A stretch of 64,000 nucleotides of DNA from an uncultured Saprospiraceae bacterium. Its GTDB lineage: Bacteria; Bacteroidota; Bacteroidia; Chitinophagales; Saprospiraceae. The translations under genes were made by a program, and so were the position numbers. The notes beneath the pieces are model-generated. The model did no database searches, was not told the origin of the DNA, and saw only the letters and a list, made by a program, of their open reading frames with translations. This document shows positions 55,486 through 64,000 of the stretch, in pieces; positions within the stretch are counted from its first letter, which is position 1, and the number at the start of each line of letters is the position of its first letter. The stretch is taken from NCBI GenBank assembly GCA_937942435.1, contig CALDEM010000012.1:19766-83765 (forward strand), given 5' to 3'.

Positions 55486-56292
55486 TCAGAAGATTAAATC
55501 CAAGGTTGTTATCAAAGGTCGATGATCCGATACAATAGGTTCATCTAAAAGGTAAGTACTTTTTAATTCAAATTTTACATTACCATAGTTTCTAAATATT
55601 AGATGATCTATCTCAATTTTATCTGATCCTTGAAAGCTTAAGTTGTTATTCCCTTTTCTAACAAACTCATATCCTTGATCGGCAAAATAACTCATAGTCG
55701 GTGAGTCAGGTGTGCAATTAAAATCACCTGTGATGATAGTTGGGCGATTTAATGAATCGAGATACGTCACTAACGTTTTGGCTTGTTTAAATCGACTATC
55801 TTTTCCGCTTTCGTCACTGAGCCAATCAAAATGAACATTAGCAAATGCAATGATACAATCATCTGCTATTTCTAATTCGTGAACAATTGATGATCTAGGT
55901 TCATATTTCCCTTCAGGCAGTTCTAATATCTTAGTTGATATGATAGACTTAGTTGTCAAAGTTGCCATACCATATTGACCCTTCTGAAAGTCCATAAACT
56001 TTCCAAAAGTGCCGGTCATATTAGTTCTATTGGCGATATAGTCTGTTTGGCCGATACTATCAGACCGTGTGCAATAATTGTCTATCTCCTGCAGGCCACA
56101 TATATCAGGTGCTTCTGATGATATAACCTGAGCCGATCGCGATAGATCCAGTATAGTATCCAATCCTAGCCCATGACGTATGTTGTAAGACATGACTTTT
56201 ATAGTAGCGGCCTTGGGTGTTTTCTTTGTATTCATGCAGGATATTCCTATTATCGAGATGGTTAAAAAGAATGAAAATTTGAATCTCATCAT
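55486..56292 (-). CDS. Endonuclease/exonuclease/phosphatase (EEP) family lipoprotein
   Basis: A 268-residue protein with a lipoprotein signal (MMRFKFSFFLTISIIGISC, lipobox Cys19). The EEP fold residues are present: MSYNIRHGLGLD (Asn), ICGLQEIDNY (metal-binding Glu), NVHFDWLS, ITGDFNCTPDSPT (Asp-x-Asn) and VSDHRPLI (catalytic Asp-His). Substrates in this family include DNA, phospholipids and phosphoinositides. The small size and lipid anchor suggest a periplasmic or surface phosphodiesterase. It is convergent with the CHU_C gene. Confidence 0.88.
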   Translation of the reverse strand: MMRFKFSFFLTISIIGISCMNTKKTPKAATIKVMSYNIRHGLGLDTILDLSRSAQVISSEAPDICGLQEIDNYCTRSDSIGQTDYIANRTNMTGTFGKFMDFQKGQYGMATLTTKSIISTKILELPEGKYEPRSSIVHELEIADDCIIAFANVHFDWLSDESGKDSRFKQAKTLVTYLDSLNRPTIITGDFNCTPDSPTMSYFADQGYEFVRKGNNNLSFQGSDKIEIDHLIFRNYGNVKFELKSTYLLDEPIVSDHRPLITTLDLIF

Positions 56293-56398
56293 GAATGTCT
56301 TTTACATCTGTGGCTTTGACAAAAACCAAATTTGCCTTTATTACCTACTCTGGATTACGTCAAATTATATCTCAAATAAGTGAGTATTTATAGCTCTT

Positions 56399-56458
56399 CT
56401 TACCCTTGATAAAAACTGCAATTGCCCTTATCAATAGGCGGTAAGGTAATATCTTCAG
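56399..56458 (+). promoter_or_regulatory. Interrupted inverted repeat and promoter-like box ahead of glgB
   Basis: CTTACC (56399-56404) and TTGATAA (56406-56412) on one side mirror TTATCAA (56428-56434) and GGTAAG (56440-56445) on the other: two nested arms of 7 and 6 perfect bases. A -7-like TATCTTCAG follows at 56450-56458, and a second, TATATTTACG, lies near 56529-56538. The layout fits an operator overlapping the glycogen-operon promoter. It could instead fold as a hairpin in an mRNA leader. Confidence 0.4.
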
Positions 56459-56566
56459 TATGAATTGCGGTTTTTGGACATAACAAAACCCGTGGATTTT
56501 CCTTTCTTTTTTCTATGCCACAAAAACTATATTTACGAAAGTGGACAAATAAATCAAACCTACTGC

Positions 56567-58471
56567 ATGGCTCATAAAGTGATTGCTCATAGTATACTGA
56601 CAGAGTATGATATATACCTGTTTAAGTCAGGACAGCACACATCGCTTTATGACAAACTAGGGAGCAGGCAGATTGAAGTTGGCGGCCGCAAAGGAACCTA
56701 CTTTGCAGTTTATGCGCCAGCTGCCAGATCGGTCCAAGTCATCGGCAACTTTAACTATTGGAATGGGCGAGATTATGAGCTTCATGTGCGATGGGATAGC
56801 AGTGGTATCTGGGAAGGATTTGTCCCAGATGTAGAGAGAGGCGAACTGTACAAGTATCGTATCCAGAGTCACTATGATAATGTCATAAGAGAAAAAGCAG
56901 ATCCCTATGGGCTCTTCTTTGAGATGGCACCGCAGACATCATCCATCACTTGGGATACTTGGTATGAGTGGGATGATAAGAGTTGGATAGAGGCACGTAG
57001 CAAGTTTAATCCTTATGCCGAGCCTGTATCTATCTATGAAGTACATCTGGGCAGTTGGAAGAAGAAGGAGGATCAGACGTCACTAAACTATGTTGAGCTG
57101 GCCGTTGAGTTAGTCGAATATGTGGTCGATATGGGATTTACTCATGTGGAGTTGCTACCAGTGACTGAGCATCCTTATTACCCCTCTTGGGGCTACTTGT
57201 CTACTGGATTTTTTGCACCTACGAGTCGGTTTGGGAGTCCTCAAGATTTTATGGCATTAGTAGATGCATTGCATCAAGCAGGGATCGGGGTTATATTGGA
57301 TTGGGTGCCTGCTCACTTTCCATCTGATGAAAGTTGGCTGGCTGACTTTGATGGATCGAAGGTCTATGAGCATCCTAATCCTAAAAAAGGATTTCATCCA
57401 GATTGGAATAGCCTCATCTTTAATTATGAGCGTCCTGAAGTGCAATCCTTCTTACTATCAAGCGCACACTTTTGGTTGGATAGATACCATATAGATGGGC
57501 TGCGTGTCGATGCGGTAGCTTCGATGCTTTATCTTGATTATAGTCGCGATGACGGGGAATGGGATCCTAACGAATATGGAACCAATGAAAACCTCGCTGC
57601 TATCTCTTTTCTAAAAGAACTCAATAAGAGTTGCTATGGCACTCATCCTGGCATCATGATGATGGCTGAAGAATCGACTGCATTTGGTGGTGTATCCAAG
57701 CCTGTGCATGAAGGTGGACTGGGATTTGGATTTAAGTGGATGATGGGATGGATGAATGATACGCTAAGATATATGGAGCGCGAACCGATACATCGCCAGC
57801 ATCATCATAACGAGGTGAGCTTTAGTATGGCGTATGCTTATTCAGAATCATTTGTCCTGCCACTATCACATGATGAAGTAGTGCATGGTAAGAGATCTCT
57901 GATCAATAAGATGCCCGGTGACGAGTGGCAGAGATTTGCTAATGTCAGATTACTATATGCGTATATGTATACACACCCCGGTCATAAACTATTGTTTATG
58001 GGAGATGAGATCGGTCAGACCACTGAGTGGAGTGTTGACGATGGCATCGCATGGCATTTGTTGGATCATGAGCCACATGATGGCATGAAGAAGATGATCC
58101 AAGAACTAAACGCACTTTATAAAAGAGAGAAGGCCTTACACCAGTTTTCATTTGAGCCTAAGGGTTTCCAATGGATAGATCATACGGATCATAAAAACAG
58201 TGTGCTTTCTTACATCAGACATAGTGATGATGAGATGTTACTGGTCGTCTGCAACTTTACACCAATCGCACATCAATCTTATAGAGTCGGTGTACCTGAT
58301 AGAAGCAAATGGATAGAAATGTTTAACAGTAACGATTATAAATATTGGGGTAGCGGTGCTTGTCTCAATAAGAATACAAAAAGTGAAGCCATAGATGCAC
58401 ATGGCTATGGGCATAGTGTAGATATAAAGTTGCCTCCGCTGGGTGTGACCATCATGAAGGCAAAGAAATAG
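56567..58471 (+). CDS. glgB: 1,4-alpha-glucan branching enzyme
   Basis: GH13 enzyme that makes the alpha-1,6 branches of glycogen. A CBM48 domain (about 35-130, with GTYFAVYAPAARSVQVIGNF) is followed by the GH13 barrel with EVHLGSWKK, GLRVDAVASMLYLDYSR (catalytic Asp) and MMAEESTAFG (catalytic Glu), then the terminal beta-domain. At about 634 residues it is the short form without the extra N-terminal N1 domain. The frame is open from a TTG at 56465, but I use the ATG at 56567, after promoter-like boxes and where family similarity begins. First gene of the glg unit. Confidence 0.96.
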   Translation: MAHKVIAHSILTEYDIYLFKSGQHTSLYDKLGSRQIEVGGRKGTYFAVYAPAARSVQVIGNFNYWNGRDYELHVRWDSSGIWEGFVPDVERGELYKYRIQSHYDNVIREKADPYGLFFEMAPQTSSITWDTWYEWDDKSWIEARSKFNPYAEPVSIYEVHLGSWKKKEDQTSLNYVELAVELVEYVVDMGFTHVELLPVTEHPYYPSWGYLSTGFFAPTSRFGSPQDFMALVDALHQAGIGVILDWVPAHFPSDESWLADFDGSKVYEHPNPKKGFHPDWNSLIFNYERPEVQSFLLSSAHFWLDRYHIDGLRVDAVASMLYLDYSRDDGEWDPNEYGTNENLAAISFLKELNKSCYGTHPGIMMMAEESTAFGGVSKPVHEGGLGFGFKWMMGWMNDTLRYMEREPIHRQHHHNEVSFSMAYAYSESFVLPLSHDEVVHGKRSLINKMPGDEWQRFANVRLLYAYMYTHPGHKLLFMGDEIGQTTEWSVDDGIAWHLLDHEPHDGMKKMIQELNALYKREKALHQFSFEPKGFQWIDHTDHKNSVLSYIRHSDDEMLLVVCNFTPIAHQSYRVGVPDRSKWIEMFNSNDYKYWGSGACLNKNTKSEAIDAHGYGHSVDIKLPPLGVTIMKAKK

Positions 58472-58521
58472 CGTAAAGGAACTCGATAGAATTATAAATT
58501 ATAAAAACGGTAATTAGAATA

Positions 58522-59964
58522 ATGGCAAAGAAGAAAGTCTTACATATATCAACGGAGTGTTATCCAGCAGCTAAGGCAGGTGGTATGGCTGATGTAGTAG
58601 GTGCATTGCCTAAGTACTTGATCGATCAAAGTTGGGTTCCTACAGTAGTGACACCCAGATATAAGTTGCCGTGGTTTGATCAACAGATTTTTAGAAATGT
58701 TTACTCTGGCTCATTTGAGATGGAAGGAAAGAGTACACTCTTTGATATTTATAAAGTGAAGAAAGGTACTTTGTCATTTGATTATTACTGTATAGACATA
58801 CCTGGGCGATTTGATAGAGATTCTATCTATCTCAATGAGTTTGGTCATGGCTTTCAAGATGAAGCGGAGCGTAATATTGCTTTTCAAAGAAGTGTGCTAC
58901 AGTGGCTCAATGATCCAAAATCAAAAGCGAGTTTTGATCTTGTACATTGTCATGATCATCAAGTAGGGTTTATCCCTTTCTTGATGAAGAAGACGGAGAC
59001 TTTTAAGCGGCTAAAAGAGATGCCAACATTCTATACCATCCACAATGGCGCTTACAATAGTCGATATCCTTGGACGAGACTTGATCTCTTACCTAAGTTT
59101 TCTACAAAGTATAGTCAGTATATAGAATGGGATGGATATATGGATGCTGTAGCTGTGGCCATGAGATTTGCAGATCATGTCAATACGGTCTCACCAAGCT
59201 ACCTCGACGAGATGAAGGAGCATATGCCAGCATTACAATTTATGAGTGAGAAAGAACCTGATAAGTTTTCTGGTATACTCAATGGTATAGACAACGAAGC
59301 GTGGAATCCTAGAACAGACAAACTGCTTTCTAATAAGTTGACCACCACCGTTGATCAATTTAAAAAAGTAAACAAGGCAGATATCTTATCTGAGTTGTAT
59401 CATCTTAATAATATCCCATTGATCAGTTTCATAGGAAGATTTGCACATCAGAAGGGAGGTGATCTTTTGGTGCCAGCGATAGAAAGAGTGTTGGCCCGCT
59501 TTGGTTTTGTCAACTTCTTTGTCTTAGGATCGGGTGACCCTTTTATAGAAAAGAGAGTCCAAGAACTCCGAGATAAATACGCAGAGCGAGTGGCTTGCTT
59601 TATAGGCTACAATGAAAGCTTAGCTCATCAAATCTACGCCGCTTCAGACTTTATAGTGATGCCTTCTCGGTTTGAGCCTTGCGGTCTCAACCAAATGTTT
59701 GCTATGAGATATGGTTCATTGGCGATAGCTAGAAAGACTGGAGGTCTGAAGGATACAGTCGTGGATTTTGAAGCAGAAGGGTTGGGTGTATCATTTGACT
59801 ATGATAGTGTCGATGACTTGACGCATGCGATGGGTAGGGCATTACACCTATATAAGAATCAGAAGAGATTTAAAAAACTGAGGAGTAAGGCTATGAAGAT
59901 GGACTTCTCATGGACTAAGTCTGCCAAAAAATATGTTCGTATTTATAATCAATTAACTAAGTAA
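58522..59964 (+). CDS. glgA: Glycogen synthase (ADP-glucose type)
   Basis: GT5 glycosyltransferase that extends alpha-1,4-glucan from ADP-glucose. The N-terminal STECYPAAKAGGMADVVGAL carries the K-x-G-G ADP-glucose-binding motif, and the C-terminal SRFEPCGLNQMFAMRYGSLA with the E-x7-E-type catalytic region and TGGLKDTV are standard. At 480 residues it is normal length. It lies 50 bases after glgB and two bases before glgC. Confidence 0.97.
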   Translation: MAKKKVLHISTECYPAAKAGGMADVVGALPKYLIDQSWVPTVVTPRYKLPWFDQQIFRNVYSGSFEMEGKSTLFDIYKVKKGTLSFDYYCIDIPGRFDRDSIYLNEFGHGFQDEAERNIAFQRSVLQWLNDPKSKASFDLVHCHDHQVGFIPFLMKKTETFKRLKEMPTFYTIHNGAYNSRYPWTRLDLLPKFSTKYSQYIEWDGYMDAVAVAMRFADHVNTVSPSYLDEMKEHMPALQFMSEKEPDKFSGILNGIDNEAWNPRTDKLLSNKLTTTVDQFKKVNKADILSELYHLNNIPLISFIGRFAHQKGGDLLVPAIERVLARFGFVNFFVLGSGDPFIEKRVQELRDKYAERVACFIGYNESLAHQIYAASDFIVMPSRFEPCGLNQMFAMRYGSLAIARKTGGLKDTVVDFEAEGLGVSFDYDSVDDLTHAMGRALHLYKNQKRFKKLRSKAMKMDFSWTKSAKKYVRIYNQLTK

Positions 59965-59965
59965 C

Positions 59966-61246
59966 ATGAGTGCTAAAAACACAATTGCTGTCATCCTTGG
60001 CGGTGGAGTAGGGTCGAGGTTATATCCATTGACAGGTCATAGATCAAAGCCTGCTGTCCCGATCGCAGGTAAGTTTAGGTTGATTGATATTCCAATTTCT
60101 AATTGTCTTAACTCTGAGATCAATCGGATGTTTGTCTTGACACAGTTTAACTCCGCGTCACTTAATCAACATATAAAGAACGCTTATCGTTTTGATCAGT
60201 TTTCTAAAGGCTTTGTAGATATTCTTGCTGCAGAGCAGACTGCTGATAACATGGATTGGTTTCAAGGTACTGCAGATGCGGTACGCCAAGTGGTGGTGCA
60301 TCTAGATAAACACAAGTTTGACAATGTCTTGATTCTGTCTGGTGACCAATTATATCAGATGGATTTTAGAAAGATTATAGATTTTCATGAAGAGCAAGAT
60401 GCGGATCTGACAGTAGCGACTATACCAGTTGTAGATAAGGATGCTACGGCATTTGGTATCATGAAGGTCAATGGTGATGGCGTTATAGATGACTTTGTAG
60501 AGAAGCCGCCGATGAGAGAACTTTCTAATTGGAAGTCTGAAGTGGCACCAGAATACGCTAATCAAGACAAGCACTTTCTTGCGTCGATGGGTATCTATGT
60601 TTTTAAAGCAGGTGTCTTGAGTAAACTATTTGGTGAAAACCCAAAAGCCCTCGACTTTGGAAAAGAGATTATTCCTTATGCGGTGGAGCGTAAGGATTAT
60701 AAAACAACGAGCTACGCATTTGGTAATTACTGGACGGATATAGGAACCATCGCTTCTTTCTTTGAGGCTAATCTTAAGTTAACAGATTACCTACCTGAGT
60801 TCAATCTATATGACAATATCAATATTGTTTTTACAAACTCCAGGATGCTGTCTCCATCTAAGGTATTTGGCACAAAGATGGATCAAGCTTTGATCTCAGG
60901 TGGAGCCATCATACATGCTGAGCATATAGAAAGATCTGTCGTAGGTGTGAGATCTAGGATAGGAAAGGGGACTAAGATCAGCCATACGATCATCATGGGT
61001 GTTGATTACTATCAGACGCTCAATGACTTAGAAGCCAATCCAGATCTCAAACTCCTGGGAGTTGGAGAAAACTGTTATTTGAAAAATGTAATCGTTGATA
61101 AGAATGCTCGTATTGGTGACAACTGTACGATCGTTGGATCAGAAGCTTTAGCTGATACGGAGACAGATACATACTGCATTCGTCAAGGCATCGTGATTGT
61201 TAAGAAAGGAGCCAGTATACCTGATAACACCAAAATAGAGGCGTAG
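59966..61246 (+). CDS. glgC: Glucose-1-phosphate adenylyltransferase
   Basis: Makes ADP-glucose from ATP and glucose 1-phosphate, the committed and usually allosteric step of glycogen synthesis. The nucleotide site GGGVGSRLYPLTGHRSKPAV, the sugar-phosphate region with DFVEKP, and the left-handed beta-helix C-terminal domain (from about 295, with GVRSRIGKGTKISHTI) are present. At 426 residues it is complete. It is the third gene of the glycogen operon; the glgA stop codon and the ATG are one base apart. Confidence 0.97.
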   Translation: MSAKNTIAVILGGGVGSRLYPLTGHRSKPAVPIAGKFRLIDIPISNCLNSEINRMFVLTQFNSASLNQHIKNAYRFDQFSKGFVDILAAEQTADNMDWFQGTADAVRQVVVHLDKHKFDNVLILSGDQLYQMDFRKIIDFHEEQDADLTVATIPVVDKDATAFGIMKVNGDGVIDDFVEKPPMRELSNWKSEVAPEYANQDKHFLASMGIYVFKAGVLSKLFGENPKALDFGKEIIPYAVERKDYKTTSYAFGNYWTDIGTIASFFEANLKLTDYLPEFNLYDNINIVFTNSRMLSPSKVFGTKMDQALISGGAIIHAEHIERSVVGVRSRIGKGTKISHTIIMGVDYYQTLNDLEANPDLKLLGVGENCYLKNVIVDKNARIGDNCTIVGSEALADTETDTYCIRQGIVIVKKGASIPDNTKIEA

Positions 61247-61364
61247 ATAGAAGATATCAGTAGCCTTTGTCTTATGTTTGTGGCTGTCAGTATGAATGAG
61301 GTATAGGATCTTGCAGTGTCGTAGCCGTCCTTGCCTATTAGAATTATCTTAAAGATTAGCGCAA

Positions 61365-63710
61365 GTGAACAAAACTGAAATTTTTCCCGGATCTATGACC
61401 TCTTCCAAGTGGGAAGACGGCAGACTCGAAGCCACCAGTGACAATGGTGTCATCATCAGAATCGAACCCATCACTCCTCAGATTATAAGAGTGAGATATG
61501 GATCAGAATTATACTTTCAAGAAGACTTCTCATATGCTCTTGATCCTAAGTTTAAAAAGGATCCCGGAGCGGTCCACTTCGACGATGGGCCAGATGTCAT
61601 AGAGATCAGTACGACTGCCGTCAAATGTCGCATTAATAAAGCGGACTTCTTGGTCACCTTCCTTGATCTTGATGACAATGTGATCAATAAGGACGAGAAA
61701 GGCTTTCACTATGAAGACGATGAGTCTACAGGTAATGACATCGTTCAGATGTCGAAGCAGGTATATCCATCAGAGGTGTACTATGGCCTTGGAGATAAGC
61801 CATCAGAACTCAATCTAAAAGGAAAGAGATTTCAAAATTGGGGTACTGACTGCTATGGTTATGACTACGGTTGGGACCCACTTTATAAAAACATACCGTT
61901 TTATTATGGCCTCCACAAAGGCATCGGATATGGGATCTTCTTTGACAACACTTTCAGAACATTTTTTGACTTTGGTAATGAGCGTAACTCGGCGACCAGT
62001 TTCTGGGCACATGGTGGAGAGATGAACTACTACTTCATTGCAGGTCCGGAGTTACTAGATGTTAACAAGAGATATGCTCAGTTGACAGGAGTTGCAGATA
62101 TGCCAGCGCTTTGGTCGCTTGGCTTCCAACAATGTAAGTGGAGTTACTACCCAGAGTCGCAAGTAAGAGACATCACGACTAAGATGCGGGAAGTGCGTAT
62201 CCCTTGTGATGCCATCTATCTTGATATCGATTATATGGATGGGTTTAGATGTTTTACTTGGGACAAGGAGCGGTTTCCAGAACCCAAGAAGATGATTGAT
62301 GACCTAAGAGATCAAGGCTTTAAAACAATGGTCATCATAGATCCAGGTATCAAGAAGGATCATGACTATCCGGTATTCAAAGAAGCACTGGAGAAAGGTT
62401 ACTTCTGTAAGCGCTTGGATGGCCCATATGCAGAAGGTAAGGTCTGGCCTGGAGATTGTTACTTCCCTGATTTTACAAAGCCAGAGGTGCGTGATTGGTG
62501 GGCTGATCTTTATAAGGGCTTAATCGACGACCTCGGCGTTGCTGGCGTCTGGAATGATATGAATGAGCCAGCCCTATTTGAAGTAGAGTCTAAGACGATG
62601 CCTGACGATGTGATGTTTGATTATGACGGCCACTTAAGCAGTCATCGCAAGGCGCACAACGTCTATGGCATGCAGATGGCAAGATCTACTTATGATGGCG
62701 TCAAGAAGCACGGCAATAACAAAAGAGGATTGATCATCACGCGATCTGGCTACTCAGGTCTCCAGCGTTACTCAAGCGTCTGGACAGGTGACAACATAGC
62801 CACTTGGCAACACGTATGGTTGGCCAATATACAATGCCAAAGACTCGCTGTCAGTGGTGTGTCATTTGCAGGTTCGGACATAGGTGGCTTCATCGGTCAT
62901 CCGACGCCTGATATGTTTGTAAGGTGGATACAGTTAGCGATCTTTCATCCATTCTGTAGAGTGCATAGCAGTCAAGACGATGGCGATCAAGAGCCATGGT
63001 CATTTGGTGAGGAGGCGCTTGATTTGTTTAGAGAAGCGATTGAGTTGAGGTATCGCATGTTGCCATACCATTATACAGCATTCTATCAGCACCACAGTAC
63101 AGGTGTACCCATCCTAAAACCACTATCGTTTTATGATCAGCATGATGTAGATACACATAACCGCGACCATGAGTTCTTGTGCGGAGATCATATACTCACT
63201 TCTTCGATCAGCAAGGAGATGGCACAATCTAAAGAAGTATATCTCCCTCAAGGGAAATGGTATAACTACTGGACAGATAAATTAGAAAATGGAGGTCAAA
63301 CAACCACCTTTCCATTGACCAAGTCTACTTACCCTGTATTTATAAAAGAAGGAGCGATCATCCCGTTATATCCAGTACAACAATACGTAGGAGAAAAAGA
63401 AATCGAAGAGATCACACTTTCAGTCTATTATAAAAATGGGATAGAAGTTTCTAATTTCTACGAAGACGCCCACAATGGCTATGAGTACCAAACTGGATCT
63501 TACCGATACGCGACCTACACATTAGAAGGAGGCGATGGTTACTTAAAGATCAAGCAAAGTGTCGAAGGCGATTATCAACCTTCGTATGATCGAGTGAAGT
63601 TGGATTTGCATGGATTGCCTGCGGAAGGTCTTAGTATTAAAGTTGATGGAGAGTTGTTTGATGGGGTAGTGGTGCCGTTAGGGTTTGGTGATGTGGTTGT
63701 GGAGTGGTAG
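61365..63710 (+). CDS. GH31 family alpha-glucosidase
   Basis: A 781-residue GH31 enzyme. An N-terminal galactose-mutarotase-like domain (about 30-230) precedes the catalytic barrel, with GVWNDMNEPALFE (nucleophile Asp398) and a later FAGSDIGGF holding the acid/base-region Asp. The C-terminal beta-domains follow. Members hydrolyse alpha-1,4 or alpha-1,6 glucosides from the non-reducing end. No signal peptide is visible, so it is probably cytoplasmic, acting on glycogen- or maltodextrin-derived oligosaccharides. The start is a GTG at 61365, 118 bases after glgC, so it may have its own promoter. Confidence 0.94.
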   Translation: MNKTEIFPGSMTSSKWEDGRLEATSDNGVIIRIEPITPQIIRVRYGSELYFQEDFSYALDPKFKKDPGAVHFDDGPDVIEISTTAVKCRINKADFLVTFLDLDDNVINKDEKGFHYEDDESTGNDIVQMSKQVYPSEVYYGLGDKPSELNLKGKRFQNWGTDCYGYDYGWDPLYKNIPFYYGLHKGIGYGIFFDNTFRTFFDFGNERNSATSFWAHGGEMNYYFIAGPELLDVNKRYAQLTGVADMPALWSLGFQQCKWSYYPESQVRDITTKMREVRIPCDAIYLDIDYMDGFRCFTWDKERFPEPKKMIDDLRDQGFKTMVIIDPGIKKDHDYPVFKEALEKGYFCKRLDGPYAEGKVWPGDCYFPDFTKPEVRDWWADLYKGLIDDLGVAGVWNDMNEPALFEVESKTMPDDVMFDYDGHLSSHRKAHNVYGMQMARSTYDGVKKHGNNKRGLIITRSGYSGLQRYSSVWTGDNIATWQHVWLANIQCQRLAVSGVSFAGSDIGGFIGHPTPDMFVRWIQLAIFHPFCRVHSSQDDGDQEPWSFGEEALDLFREAIELRYRMLPYHYTAFYQHHSTGVPILKPLSFYDQHDVDTHNRDHEFLCGDHILTSSISKEMAQSKEVYLPQGKWYNYWTDKLENGGQTTTFPLTKSTYPVFIKEGAIIPLYPVQQYVGEKEIEEITLSVYYKNGIEVSNFYEDAHNGYEYQTGSYRYATYTLEGGDGYLKIKQSVEGDYQPSYDRVKLDLHGLPAEGLSIKVDGELFDGVVVPLGFGDVVVEW

Positions 63711-64000
63711 GGTAGAATGAAGAATGATCATGCCAACTACGATCGTTGCAGTAGGCTTCCAACCTCAGCGCTTCTTTTTAATGGAGACGACATTTTTTCT
63801 TTGCAATTTCTAATGTCAAAATCTGACTGCTTGTTTTTGTCGCGAAGAGGTTGAAAAACCTTTCGCTCAAGAATGTGATTCTTATCTATTCTTCAATCTA
63901 AAAAATATAATGGGCTTCAATAATGAATGAAGAGTAATTTTATCTTGGGTGGTTTTGGAGAATATGGAGTGATTGAGCTTGGTCTGAAAGACTTAAGTGA
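63711..64000. other. Right-edge intergenic stretch with one hairpin
   Basis: No gene seen to the window end. GCGAAGAGGTT (63842-63852) pairs with AACCTTTCGC (63857-63866) around a GAAA tetraloop, with one bulged G. No T run follows on either strand, so it is not a classical terminator. The GNRA loop favours RNA structure. It could belong to the 3' end of the GH31 transcript or to a gene beyond the window. Confidence 0.35.

Larger units (their letters stand above)
3435..63456. repeat. Dispersed nine-base motif AATTAGAAA, at least 18 copies
   Basis: Exact copies found by eye. On the plus strand: 3435, 4576, 4594, 7181, 8673, 14984, 26406, 26906, 38740 and 63280. As TTTCTAATT: 18340, 28072, 30633, 31422, 44496, 55869, 60096, 60522 and 63448. 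About a dozen further AATTAGAA copies differ only in the last base. About half are preceded by C. Copies occur in all reading frames, in both orientations to the genes, and between genes (31422). With roughly 43% GC, one or two are expected by chance. Confidence 0.55.

Noticed and set aside
1..64000. CRISPR arrays, tRNA genes and intact insertion sequences
   Set aside because: I looked for regularly spaced direct repeats, tRNA T-loop sequences and transposase motifs on both strands and found none I could support.

Overview
The window looks like a chromosomal segment of a Bacteroidota bacterium, probably a marine or aquatic Saprospiria-type organism (the class is inference). Three features support the phylum. 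Secreted proteins carry type IX secretion C-terminal domains, in the endonuclease I gene at 535, the secreted protein at 33588 and the CHU_C-type protein at 52762. Start codons are often preceded at very short distance by TAnnTTTG/TATCTTCG boxes, the Bacteroidota -7 promoter element. The MoxR/DUF58/DUF4129/SpoIIM/RDD cluster has the form usual in this phylum. I saw no tRNA, rRNA, CRISPR, intact insertion sequence or prophage.

Layout. 1-3016: a secreted nuclease, a small membrane protein, a VOC protein and the decayed remains of a PIN-domain toxin gene. 3017-9434: rmuC, tex, a DUF4407 membrane protein and a convergent MFS/GcvH-like pair. 9435-16416: argS, a probable small RNA, glnS, pyrR-pyrB and an MscS channel. 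16437-24624: serine hydrolase, acetyltransferase, OmpA-like protein, DUF1080 protein and a DUF1501/PSD1-cytochrome pair. 24740-29792: ornithine aminotransferase, phosphofructokinase, YihY, thioesterase and arginine deiminase. 29932-32551: a chelatase-type AAA/VWA pair. 32738-34448: a cysteine-rich AbrB-like regulator, a 22-codon cysteine-rich ORF and a T9SS cargo protein. 34468-41555: the DUF58-MoxR-DUF4350-DUF4129-SpoIIM cluster with divergent RDD. 41658-46202: BCCT transporter, dinB, paraoxonase-like protein and agmatinase family. 46800-52424: a LytS/LytTR two-component system bracketed by two paralogous repeat proteins, then a thioredoxin/MsrA-like fusion. 52762-56292: a large T9SS type B protein and an EEP-family lipoprotein. 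56567-63710: glycogen genes glgB-glgA-glgC followed by a GH31 alpha-glucosidase.

How the genes work together. GlgC supplies ADP-glucose, GlgA elongates and GlgB branches glycogen, and the GH31 enzyme probably trims alpha-glucans; pfkA lies elsewhere in the window. Arginine and ornithine metabolism recurs (arginine deiminase, ornithine aminotransferase, agmatinase family) but the genes are scattered. The best candidates for undescribed biology are the two repeat proteins bracketing a LytTR system, a nine-base motif (AATTAGAAA) found at least 18 times in both orientations, the cysteine-rich AbrB/mini-peptide locus, and the thioredoxin/MsrA-like fusion.
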